The translations under genes were made by a program, and so were the position numbers. DNA of 13,228 bases from Caldifarciminota bacterium UBA5631. GTDB taxonomy: Bacteria; Hydrothermota; Hydrothermia; UBA1063. Location: assembly GCA_002421425.1 (NCBI GenBank), contig DIJZ01000022.1, forward strand, positions 178,055 through 191,282, written 5' to 3'. The notes under the pieces were generated by a model. That model made no database searches and was not told the DNA's origin. It was given only the letters and a program-made list of their open reading frames with translations. Below, in pieces: positions 5,858 to 12,973 of the stretch (positions are counted from its first letter, which is position 1; each line of letters starts with the position of its first letter).

Positions 5858-8833
5858 ATGAAGAGTAGTATAAGGGTGATAGGGCTGATCCTCCTTGTAG
5901 GTATGCTACAGGCAGGGAAGCCCGGAGAAGTAATAAAGGAACAGGTCCTTCCCTTCAGCAGAGCTGGTGGAGGGAGGGCGATAGCAGTAAATCCTGCAGA
6001 TTTTTCAGCAAAGCAGCCTACTGACACGCTATACTATTATAACGCAGTTGACTACGATGCTATTGGATTGACTTCTGGCGGAACTTATGAGGCAGCAATA
6101 AGACTTACACCTACGGAGCTAGCTCCCTTTGCTAACTGGAAGCTAATTAAAGTGAGGTTTTACCATCATGAGTCTGTGAGCCACTCGGGTAATATAAAAA
6201 TTTACGCTCAGGGGACTACTGCACAACCCGGTGCACTGATTACTAGTCAGCCTTATACGGCGCCGACATCAGGATGGATCAGCGTAACGCTGGCAAACCC
6301 TGTGGTTATTTCAGGCTCTGCTGACATATGGGTTTCCGTGGAAATCACTCACGCTGCAGGGCAATATCCGATTTCTGTTGATATGGGACCTGCAGTGATT
6401 ACTAAGGGAGACTATGTCTATGCTGCTTCATTGGGATGGGGTGAACTTTACAATTATGGCCTGAACTATAACTGGGATATAGAAGCCATTGTTCAGATGC
6501 AGGGTGATGAATTAGATCCCCTTCCTCCATCTAACCTCACTGCATACTCTGATTACACAACCCCTACCAGCATCACACTAAACTGGACAGACCCCACGAC
6601 AAGGGTGAATGGTAGCCCCATTGGCAATTTTGTAATTCAGATAAAAAGAACCTCTGAGTTGAATCCTGCGGAAACTCTTCTTGTGGCTGAGGTTAATCCA
6701 GGAGTTCAGACTTACACAGACGCGGGCTTGACGGACGGTGTCAGGTATACTTACCCTGTAAGGACCCGGACCACTGATGATGACTCTCTGAGTGTATACG
6801 TTTCCGCATCATGGTATGCGGGCGGGGATCCGTGGCCAGCACCTCCTACCTTAACGGCGGTGAATGTGATTACTGAGGATACGGTAGAACTTGTGGGTAA
6901 TGCTCCTTCCACTCAGAGGGATGGTACGCCACTCGATGACCTTGCCGGGATAAACGTATACATCAACGGCTCATATGTCCACACAAAGCCGCTTACAACT
7001 CCAGGTGCCACATTTCGTGATACTGTTGCTGTTATTCCGGGGACCGTTACCGCATACACTACCGCAGTGGACAATGAAACACCTCAACACGAATCAGCCC
7101 CTTCCAATTCGATTACTGTAATAACAAATGTACACGCTGGAGGTCCTGATGGATTCGGCTATACTTTCAAAGATTCTGATTATCCGACAGGCCCTGAATT
7201 TATCTGGATTGATGCTTCTGCGGGTACAACAATTACTCTTACTGATGACTCCTATACAACTCTTACTCTTCCATTCTCGTTTCCATTCTATGACCTCACT
7301 CTAACTTCAATCAATTTGTGTTCCAATGGATTCCTTGAGACATCTACAGCCACAACCTATACAAATTATGATCTTCCATATGCCAGCATCCCTTATCTTA
7401 TTGCCTTCTTCTGGGATGACCTGAATCCTGGAGGAGGAGGAACTATTAGATATTTGGCAACGGCGGATTATGCTGTAATTCACTTCGATAATGTTATTCA
7501 CTTTGGAGGAACGGGAACTTACAATATGGAAGTGATCCTCTATCCCAATGGTGATATTGCTATGAGCTATATGACAATGACCGGTCTTCTGAATTCTTCG
7601 ACTATTGGAATTCAAGGTAACGCCGGGGCAAACAACTGGTATTTGAAATACTGCTATAATGGAGTGCCCACGCTGGTGCATGACAACCTTACCATCTACT
7701 GGAAGCGACCTGTTATGGAGCATGACTTAGGGATTACTTCAATTATTGAACCTGAGGATCTGATGGCTCTTCAGGCATTTTCACCTGAAATTACTGTGAG
7801 GAACACAGGTGCTGCCACTGAGACCAATGTAGATGTAGAATGTATAATCCGGAAAGGCACGGAAATAGTTTACGGGGATACATTCACTATTAGCTCAATT
7901 GCTCCTGACGTAGTTCAAAATATCACCTTTGAGTCTTTCACACCTCCTGTTGCTGGACTCGATTACTCAATTACTGCTACGCTCCTCTTTTCCGATGATA
8001 ATAATCTGAACAACACGTTATCCAAGAGTTTCATCGTTTACGGTGCTATCCTCGATTTTGAAGCTGATAATGGAGGCTTCAACCCCGATGCTGGAACTGG
8101 ATGGGAGTGGGGTGTTCCGACTTATGGTCCCTCTGGTGCCCACTCAGGAATGAAATGTTGGGCAACTCTTCTAGGTGCGGATTATCCAAACAGTGCTGAC
8201 TGGAGTCTATATTCGCCAACCTTTGTGGCAACTGCAAATGCTCCGTCCTTTGCTTTCTTCCACTGGTACAATATGGAGAACACTTGGGATGGCGGAAACG
8301 TAGCAGTTTCTATTAACGGAGGACCTTATTCACTAATAACTCCCAGAAGAGGATATGACCAGGCATCGGTTTATGGGCTTGGTGAGCCGGGCTTCTCTGG
8401 TACTTCCGCAGGCTGGATAATGGATGTATTTGACCTGCCTGCAGTCACCACAGGTGATAACTTCACTCTGAGATTCCGGTTTGGCTCCGATGCCTCAGTT
8501 GTAAGGCCAGGTTGGTACATTGATGATTTCATCTTCGGAGACTTCTTGGTTTCGTCAATTACAGAGCCCGGAAGTAGAGAAAGCCGTGTAATCGTAAATA
8601 GCATTGTGAAAGGATCGTTGTTGAACCTGTCCATAGTATCTGATGGCGTAAAACCTGTTGAGATTTCTCTCCTTGACGTGTCTGGAAGAGAAGTTGTAAA
8701 ACTGTACAGCGGTTTGTTGAAGAACGGCTCCAATGAGCTGAACTTGAAGACCAATCTTCCTCAGGGTATCTACTTTATGAAGGTGAAAGTTGGGGACGAG
8801 AGCACCGTAAGAAGGGTAGTGCTGATCAAGTAG
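5858..8833 (+). CDS. Large secreted multidomain protein with Fn3-like modules and a T9SS-like sorting tail
   Basis: With the ATG at 5858 the product has 991 residues. Residues 1-20 (MKSSIRVIGLILLVGMLQAG) form a clear signal peptide. Approximate layout: a beta-rich N-terminal module (about 45-210) of a type seen in secreted adhesins and proteases; an Fn3 domain (220-320, 'PPSNLTAYS' to 'TYPVRTRT'); a second Fn3-like module (325-420); a beta module with 'FSFPFYDLTLTSINLCSNGF' and 'FFWDDLNPGGGGT' (430-615); a CARDB-like module (620-730); a MAM or jelly-roll-like module (731-895, ending PGWYIDDFIFGDF); and a C-terminal sorting domain (about 910-991) with 'VEISLLDVSGREVVKLYSG', 'LPQGIYFMKV' and final 'RRVVLIK'. 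That tail is the type A Por/T9SS pattern. No catalytic motif is seen, so an adhesin or surface-layer role is likelier than an enzyme. It has its own promoter and is transcribed alone. Confidence 0.85.
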   Translation: MKSSIRVIGLILLVGMLQAGKPGEVIKEQVLPFSRAGGGRAIAVNPADFSAKQPTDTLYYYNAVDYDAIGLTSGGTYEAAIRLTPTELAPFANWKLIKVRFYHHESVSHSGNIKIYAQGTTAQPGALITSQPYTAPTSGWISVTLANPVVISGSADIWVSVEITHAAGQYPISVDMGPAVITKGDYVYAASLGWGELYNYGLNYNWDIEAIVQMQGDELDPLPPSNLTAYSDYTTPTSITLNWTDPTTRVNGSPIGNFVIQIKRTSELNPAETLLVAEVNPGVQTYTDAGLTDGVRYTYPVRTRTTDDDSLSVYVSASWYAGGDPWPAPPTLTAVNVITEDTVELVGNAPSTQRDGTPLDDLAGINVYINGSYVHTKPLTTPGATFRDTVAVIPGTVTAYTTAVDNETPQHESAPSNSITVITNVHAGGPDGFGYTFKDSDYPTGPEFIWIDASAGTTITLTDDSYTTLTLPFSFPFYDLTLTSINLCSNGFLETSTATTYTNYDLPYASIPYLIAFFWDDLNPGGGGTIRYLATADYAVIHFDNVIHFGGTGTYNMEVILYPNGDIAMSYMTMTGLLNSSTIGIQGNAGANNWYLKYCYNGVPTLVHDNLTIYWKRPVMEHDLGITSIIEPEDLMALQAFSPEITVRNTGAATETNVDVECIIRKGTEIVYGDTFTISSIAPDVVQNITFESFTPPVAGLDYSITATLLFSDDNNLNNTLSKSFIVYGAILDFEADNGGFNPDAGTGWEWGVPTYGPSGAHSGMKCWATLLGADYPNSADWSLYSPTFVATANAPSFAFFHWYNMENTWDGGNVAVSINGGPYSLITPRRGYDQASVYGLGEPGFSGTSAGWIMDVFDLPAVTTGDNFTLRFRFGSDASVVRPGWYIDDFIFGDFLVSSITEPGSRESRVIVNSIVKGSLLNLSIVSDGVKPVEISLLDVSGREVVKLYSGLLKNGSNELNLKTNLPQGIYFMKVKVGDESTVRRVVLIK

Positions 8834-8859
8834 CAAGAAGCTTCTTAAAAATTAAAGGG

Positions 8860-8883
8860 GGGGGACCCAGGAGAGGGTCCCCC
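8860..8883. terminator. Strong hairpin between convergent genes, likely bidirectional terminator
   Basis: A perfect 9-bp stem, GGGGGACCC (8860-8868) and GGGTCCCCC (8875-8883), with a six-base loop AGGAGA. It is preceded by an A-rich stretch and a run of eight G (8857-8864), and followed by a partly T-rich TCTATTTACTATAG. Read on the other strand it is followed by C4TTTAATTTTT. It lies between the stop of the secreted-protein gene and the stop of the disulfide oxidoreductase gene, so it can end both transcripts. The T-tracts are weak on both sides. Confidence 0.75.
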
Positions 8884-8907
8884 TCTATTTACTATAGATT
8901 TATTTCA

Positions 8908-9552
8908 CTACTTCACGGCTTTCAGAACATACTCAAGAAACATTTCTTCCGGTAAAGCACCTTCAAAGGAAACCTTTTCATTGATTACTACTTTCGGCAC
9001 TCCATAAACACCGTATTTCTGTGCCATAAATGGGAATTCAATGGATTCGTACACTTCTGCTTTGATCTTATCACTTTCAAAAGCCATTTTGTGAGCGGTT
9101 ATTGCAGCAGAGGGGCAATATGGACAGGTAGGAGTCACAAAGACTCGGATGTGCACCGGGTTAGCAAGGAGAGATAATGATTCTTTTGTCTCTCTCTTAA
9201 GTCCTGAATCTCTCTTCGATACCATAATAATATCTTCAATCAGTGTGGAAAACTCATACCCCGAAGGGATTCCGAAGTACCGAATTCCGTAGTCCTTTTC
9301 ACCTTCAAAAATAATTGCAGGAATCTGATTTTCAATTCCATACTGTTCGGCTTTTTCTTTATTTTCGAGGTAATTCAGTACTTCAAGCTGTATTTTGTCT
9401 GAAAGTTCGGCAACTTCCTCAAGGATCTGTCTCGTCTCCCTGCAGTAAGTACATTCCAGTGATTGGGTGAAGTTTATAATTTTCACCGGCCTGTCCAGCT
9501 CCTTGAACATCTCTAGTATTTCATTCTTATCGCTTTCTGAAAGAAAGCCCAT
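8908..9552 (-). CDS. pdo: Protein disulfide oxidoreductase (tandem thioredoxin-fold, PDO)
   Basis: A 214-residue cytosolic protein of two thioredoxin folds. The N-terminal unit has CTYC at 34-37 and cis-Pro78; the C-terminal unit has CPYC at 143-146 and cis-Pro186. It resembles the Pyrococcus-type PDO along its length, including 'DYGIRYFGIPSGYEF' (87-101) and 'VFVTPTCPYCPSA' (137-149), and the length is close to that family's. Such proteins reduce, oxidise or isomerise disulfides in the cytosol with a thioredoxin reductase-type partner, and are best known from hyperthermophilic archaea and thermophilic bacteria. The start follows AGGAGGT by seven bases, 14 bp after nadA ends. It is last in the Fe-S/NAD operon, where it may keep cysteines of the sulfur-handling or Fe-S proteins reduced; that link is inference. 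Confidence 0.9.
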   Translation of the reverse strand: MGFLSESDKNEILEMFKELDRPVKIINFTQSLECTYCRETRQILEEVAELSDKIQLEVLNYLENKEKAEQYGIENQIPAIIFEGEKDYGIRYFGIPSGYEFSTLIEDIIMVSKRDSGLKRETKESLSLLANPVHIRVFVTPTCPYCPSAAITAHKMAFESDKIKAEVYESIEFPFMAQKYGVYGVPKVVINEKVSFEGALPEEMFLEYVLKAVK

Positions 9553-9566
9553 GTTAATACCTCCTT

Positions 9567-10478
9567 TTAGGATAATTCAAGCATTTTATTAAGGGCTTTC
9601 TGTGCCCTTTCAATTATTTCCTTCTCCAGAACTACTTCGTATCTTTCATAAACCAGTGAATCATATATCTTTTGGAGGGTGATCTGTTTCATTTCTTTGC
9701 AAATAGCAGGTTTTGATGGCGCATAAAAACGCTTCATTGGGATTTCTCTCTTTGCCCTTTCTGAAAGACCCTCCTCAGTGAAGAAAACGAATTCTTCCGC
9801 CTGCAGTAGTTTTGCTACTCTAATCATTCCCTGGGTTGACTCGGTATAATGAGAATTCATAAAGACTTCTTCTCTACATTCTGGATGTGCTATTATTACA
9901 GCATCTTTGTGTTTTTCTTTCATTTCATAAAGGTCGTCTTCTGTGAAAGCGTCATGCACGTAGCAATAACCATTCCAGGGAATGATTTCTTTGCCTTTAA
10001 CATATATTGAAACATAGTTGGCGAGGTTTTTATCTGGCACGAAGATAATTTGTTTCGCATTTAGCTTACTTACAACTTTTACTGCATTTGCGCTGGTGAC
10101 ACAAACATCAGCCATAGCTTTAACTTCTGCATTAGTATTTACATAAGCCACCACAAGCGCGTCGGGATACTGCTCCTTAATCCTTTTAAGGCCTTCAACA
10201 TTTACCATATCAGCCATTGGACATCTTGCAGCAGGCTCTGGCATCAAGACTTTCTTTTCGGGAGAAAGGATTTTCGCTGTCTCGGCCATAAAAGTCACCC
10301 CTGCAAATACAATAGTTTCTGCGTCAGTTTCCTTTGCCTTCCTTGAGAGATCCAGTGAATCACCTAAAAAATCTGCAATTTCCTGAATCTCCGGATTCTG
10401 ATAGTTGTGGACCAGTAAAACGGCATTCTTTTGTTTCTTTAACCTATTTATTTCTTGCTGTAACTCCCTTACGTCCAT
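9567..10478 (-). CDS. nadA: Quinolinate synthase NadA
   Basis: A 303-residue enzyme that condenses iminoaspartate with dihydroxyacetone phosphate to quinolinate, the first ring of de novo NAD synthesis. It carries an oxygen-sensitive [4Fe-4S] cluster. The three expected ligand cysteines are present with family spacing: Cys86 (PAARCPMADM), Cys172 (WNGYCYVHD) and Cys260 (PAICKEM). Other family motifs are 'HNYQNPEIQEIADFLGDSL' (24-42), 'VAYVNTNAEVKA' (110-121) and 'HPECREEV' (198-205). Length matches the short NadA form of Thermotoga and Pyrococcus. It starts 4 bp after the TusA-like gene stop. Its place in an operon with cysteine desulfurase and scaffold suggests that the operon supplies the cluster this enzyme needs. 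No nadB, aspartate dehydrogenase or nadC is in the window, so the source of iminoaspartate is unseen. Confidence 0.96.
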   Translation of the reverse strand: MDVRELQQEINRLKKQKNAVLLVHNYQNPEIQEIADFLGDSLDLSRKAKETDAETIVFAGVTFMAETAKILSPEKKVLMPEPAARCPMADMVNVEGLKRIKEQYPDALVVAYVNTNAEVKAMADVCVTSANAVKVVSKLNAKQIIFVPDKNLANYVSIYVKGKEIIPWNGYCYVHDAFTEDDLYEMKEKHKDAVIIAHPECREEVFMNSHYTESTQGMIRVAKLLQAEEFVFFTEEGLSERAKREIPMKRFYAPSKPAICKEMKQITLQKIYDSLVYERYEVVLEKEIIERAQKALNKMLELS

Positions 10479-10482
10479 TTGG

Positions 10483-10710
10483 CTATTCCTTCAAGAACCT
10501 AACTTCCCATTTTTGGTCTTCTTCTTTTATATAATCCACCTTCGTTCCCATAAACTTCGCAATTTTGAGGATTTCCTTGAGTCCCTCTGGGCTATCTCCC
10601 TCAATTATGAAGGCATTACCGTGTGCGGTTTTAACGTAAGCATTTCTGAACTTGACCACGTGCTCCGTTACGCATCCTTCGCCTACACAGCTGATTCTCA
10701 GTTCATCCAT
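10483..10710 (-). CDS. Small TusA/SirA-like protein with two N-terminal cysteines
   Basis: A 75-residue protein without a clear family match. The part from about residue 30 on ('AFIIEGDSPEGLKEI', 'FMGTKVDYIKEED', 'WEVRFLKE') follows the beta-alpha-beta pattern of TusA-family sulfur carriers. The TusA hallmark Cys-Pro-x-Pro is absent; instead Cys8 and Cys13 stand five residues apart in SCVGEGC. It overlaps the scaffold gene stop by 8 bp and ends 4 bp before nadA, so it is almost certainly a real gene translated with its neighbours; GGAGG lies 12 bases upstream. A role in carrying persulfide sulfur from the desulfurase, or binding a metal or cluster, is inference from context. An ACT-like or unrelated small fold remains possible. 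Confidence 0.7.
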   Translation of the reverse strand: MDELRISCVGEGCVTEHVVKFRNAYVKTAHGNAFIIEGDSPEGLKEILKIAKFMGTKVDYIKEEDQKWEVRFLKE

Positions 10711-11341
10711 TCGTGAATTTTACCTCCACCGAGGTGATATCCCAAAGGGGAGAGATTCTCTCTTTGATTTCCTGTTCCAGGTGTCCTGCAAATTCCTCCC
10801 CCCGTGCCATGTCAAGTTGAATTATTGCAACCCCATCCCTCACGAGAATCTCTTTTACGGTTTTTGCACGGATTACGTCAATTCCTTTTCTTGGGTCAAT
10901 TACGTGTTTTAACCTTTTCGTGATAGTTTCGGGTGTTGTAGGAACTTTTTCCTTGAGGAGGCCATGCTGATGTTCGTAGTTCTCTATGGCAGTGTGAAGG
11001 GCATCTACTGCAAGAACGGCGCAGTGGATCTTTGTCGGTGGAAGGCCCCCCAGTTCTTCCTCTGCGTTCTTCCAGGTGATGTTCTTTGCTTCTTCAATGG
11101 TTTTCCCCTTGGCAAGTTCAGTCACAATAGAGGCAGTGGCAATGTTTGAGGCGCAGCCGTATGACTTAAATTTTATGTCTTCAATTCTTTTTGTTTTTGG
11201 GTCCACTTTCAAAAACAACTGGACCATATCTCCGCAGGCTGGGGAACCTTCCGTAGCCTTTGCATCGGCATCGGGAATTTCACCAACATTCTTTGGATTC
11301 AAAAAAAGTTCCAGAAGTTTTTTTGAGTATGGTAATGCCAT
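10703..11341 (-). CDS. iscU: IscU/NifU-type Fe-S scaffold with an extra C-terminal MIP18-like domain
   Basis: A 212-residue protein. Residues 1-125 are an IscU domain with all key residues: Cys36 and Asp38 in SPACGDMVQ, Cys63 in YGCASNIATAS and Cys107 in KIHCAVLAVDA. These bind the nascent [2Fe-2S] cluster built with sulfur from the desulfurase encoded just before it. Residues about 138-210 form an added domain, beginning 'RLKHVIDPRKGIDVI' and ending 'DITSVEVKF', that resembles MIP18/DUF59 or a degenerate NifU C-terminal domain. It contains no cysteine, so it cannot bind a cluster alone as NifU-C does. Ordinary IscU is about 125-130 residues. The ATG directly follows the iscS stop codon, with GGAGGG seven bases upstream. 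Confidence is high for IscU, moderate for the identity of the tail. Confidence 0.93.
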   Translation of the reverse strand: MALPYSKKLLELFLNPKNVGEIPDADAKATEGSPACGDMVQLFLKVDPKTKRIEDIKFKSYGCASNIATASIVTELAKGKTIEEAKNITWKNAEEELGGLPPTKIHCAVLAVDALHTAIENYEHQHGLLKEKVPTTPETITKRLKHVIDPRKGIDVIRAKTVKEILVRDGVAIIQLDMARGEEFAGHLEQEIKERISPLWDITSVEVKFTNG

Positions 11342-12508
11342 TTAGTTCCCTCCTAATGGACTCAGCTCTCTTAGAGTTCTTATGACGTTTTTTAAAACGT
11401 CAACAGTATAGGTTATTTCTTCCTCCGTATTAAACTTGCTCAATGAGAAACGAATTGACCCATGGGCTTCTTCGTGGGAGTGTCCCATGGCCATAATTAC
11501 ATAGGATGGCTCCAGTCCTCTTGAGAAGCAGGCTGAGCCTGATATAACAGAGATCTCCTTCATATCCATGTAGAGCACCACGGACTCCCCTTCCACGTAT
11601 TTAAAAGAGATATTTAAATTTGCAGGATGCCTTTTGGAAAAATCTGCTGGGCCCATAAGAACAGAGTCGGGAATTTCAACTTTTATTTTTTCATAAAGAT
11701 AATTTCTCAGTTCTTTTACCCGTTCGATTTCATTCCAACTAATGATTTCGAGAGCCTTTGCGAATCCAACAATCCCGGGAACATTTGGAGTGCCTCCACG
11801 CATCCCAAATTCTGCATATCCACCGTCGATTAGTTTCGTAAGTTTTGTTCCGCTTTTTACGAACAGCGCACCAATTCCTTTGGGTCCATGAATTTTGTGG
11901 GCAGTGAAGCTAGCAAGATCGACTTCGAGCTCCTTTACGTTGAAAGGAAGCCATCCAAGAGCATAGGTCGCATCAGTGTGGATGAAGGTTTCCTGATTCC
12001 GTTCACGAATCGCTTTGATAACTTCTTTAAGAGGCTGGATAGTCCCAACCTCATCATTGACTGTCTGTATGCTAACAATAATTGTATCTTTCCGGACTGC
12101 TTCCTGGAGTTTCTCGATTTCTACAAATCCTTCACGATTGACAGGTATATACTCTACCTGAAAGCCCAGTTTTTCCAGGAACTTGAGTGAGTCAAGAACA
12201 GGCCTTGCCTCTACTGTACTTGTAATGATGTGTTTACCTCGAGCACTATGTTCCAGAGCGATTCCTTTTAAGGCCAGATTAATTGATTCGGTACCGCCTG
12301 ACGTGAAGACTATTTCGTTTGCTTCTGCACCTATGAATTCAGCAATCTTCTTCCTGGAGCCTTCAACAAGGTCCTTAACTACCTGACCGGGGGTATGGAT
12401 GAACTCTGAAGTTGGTAGCGCATAGTTTTGAGTGAATACGTGGAGCATAGCATCGAGAACCCTCTGATCCACACGTGTCGTGCTGGCATTATCAAGATAC
12501 ACTTTCAT
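11342..12508 (-). CDS. iscS: Cysteine desulfurase (NifS/IscS family) with an altered PLP pocket
   Basis: A 388-residue PLP enzyme that takes sulfur from cysteine and passes it as persulfide to IscU. The Schiff-base lysine is Lys205 in FTAHKIHGPKG, the phosphate-cup motif is TSGGTES (69-75), the PLP-nitrogen aspartate is Asp179 (HTDATYALG) and the mobile catalytic cysteine is Cys327 in SGSACFSRG. Three positions that contact PLP in E. coli IscS differ: His104 aligns with Ala101 (VEARPVL for EHHAVL), Asn155 with Asp152 (VNDEVG) and Gln183 with Tyr182. The common GNPSS-H motif reads ALPTSEFIH. The start, with GGAGGAG just upstream, overlaps the regulator gene by 17 bp. The family is certain; since lysine and cysteine are kept it is probably active, but may belong to a divergent clade or prefer another substrate. 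Confidence 0.93.
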   Translation of the reverse strand: MKVYLDNASTTRVDQRVLDAMLHVFTQNYALPTSEFIHTPGQVVKDLVEGSRKKIAEFIGAEANEIVFTSGGTESINLALKGIALEHSARGKHIITSTVEARPVLDSLKFLEKLGFQVEYIPVNREGFVEIEKLQEAVRKDTIIVSIQTVNDEVGTIQPLKEVIKAIRERNQETFIHTDATYALGWLPFNVKELEVDLASFTAHKIHGPKGIGALFVKSGTKLTKLIDGGYAEFGMRGGTPNVPGIVGFAKALEIISWNEIERVKELRNYLYEKIKVEIPDSVLMGPADFSKRHPANLNISFKYVEGESVVLYMDMKEISVISGSACFSRGLEPSYVIMAMGHSHEEAHGSIRFSLSKFNTEEEITYTVDVLKNVIRTLRELSPLGGN

Positions 12509-12902
12509 CCTTCTCCTCCAGCATTGTATTCATAAAGATTTGCAGCGTTCTCTGCTGCAGTTTTTTCCAGAAAACTTCTGCCTTGCAGGTTGGCAGAAAA
12601 GGGCATTCGTTGCTTGCGAATTCGAAGCAGCGAGACAGTTTTATGTCCTCTTTAAGAGCTTTCATTACGTCGTAAAGACTTACTTCGGTAAGGTCTTTCT
12701 TTAGCCTGTAGCCGCCCTCCGCGCCCCTTTTTGATTCAAGAATACGTGCTTTAACTAAAGAAGAAAATATTTGTTCAAGGAATTTTACTGGTATATTCTC
12801 TTTGAACGAGATCTGCTTTAGTGTTGCCCCTTCGCTTCCGAAGGTTCTGAGTCTCATCAAAGCACGAACTGCATACCTTGTTTTCTGGGTTATCCTTACC
12901 AT
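12492..12902 (-). CDS. Rrf2/IscR-type Fe-S-sensing transcriptional regulator
   Basis: A 136-residue winged-helix regulator. It opens MVRITQKTRYAVRALMRL as Rrf2 proteins do, has the recognition-helix region 'IPVKFLEQIFSSLVKARIL' (37-55) and the wing 'SKRGAEGGYRL' (57-67). Three cysteines, Cys92, Cys100 and Cys106 (spacing x7 and x5), stand where IscR-type proteins bind [2Fe-2S]. Leading an Fe-S assembly operon, it most likely senses cluster supply and represses the operon, as IscR does with isc. The ribosome binding site is weak (AGGA). Its promoter overlaps an imperfect 25-bp inverted repeat that could be its own operator. It overlaps the desulfurase gene by 17 bp. A sensor of another signal (CymR- or NsrR-like) is less likely given the neighbours. 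Confidence 0.92.
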   Translation of the reverse strand: MVRITQKTRYAVRALMRLRTFGSEGATLKQISFKENIPVKFLEQIFSSLVKARILESKRGAEGGYRLKKDLTEVSLYDVMKALKEDIKLSRCFEFASNECPFLPTCKAEVFWKKLQQRTLQIFMNTMLEEKDESVS

Positions 12903-12904
12903 AC

Positions 12905-12929
12905 AATTCCTATCTGTTTAGTATGAATT
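12905..12929. promoter_or_regulatory. Imperfect 25-bp inverted repeat, candidate Rrf2 operator
   Basis: AATTC at 12905-12909 and GAATT at 12925-12929 bound a 25-bp element whose 10-base arms agree at seven positions. The length equals that of known IscR sites, though the sequence is not the E. coli consensus. It overlaps the -10 box and the predicted start of transcription, so a bound regulator would block the promoter. Binding by the adjacent Rrf2 protein is inference. Confidence 0.45.
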
Positions 12930-12955
12930 ATCGTGGAGAATGTTTGGAAAGTCAA
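12927..12955 (-). promoter_or_regulatory. Sigma-70-type promoter of the Rrf2-iscS-iscU-nadA-pdo operon
   Basis: TTGACT at 12955-12950, a 17-bp spacer and GATAAT at 12932-12927 on the - strand, each five of six to consensus. Transcription would begin near 12920, about 18 nt before the ATG. The -35 box lies 18 bp after the stop of the FolC-like gene and no terminator separates them, so some read-through from upstream is possible. Confidence 0.65.
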
Positions 12956-12973
12956 GCGTGAATTTTGAACAGG

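Noticed and set aside
7307..7723. Open frame of 138 codons on the - strand inside the secreted-protein gene.
   Set aside because: The overlapping + strand frame has clear domain structure; the antisense product is low in recognisable features and unsupported.
8835..8846. Perfect 12-bp palindrome AAGAAGCTTCTT just after the secreted-protein stop codon.
   Set aside because: It has no loop and is too short to act as a hairpin; the stronger hairpin 14 bp further on is the better terminator. Probably chance.
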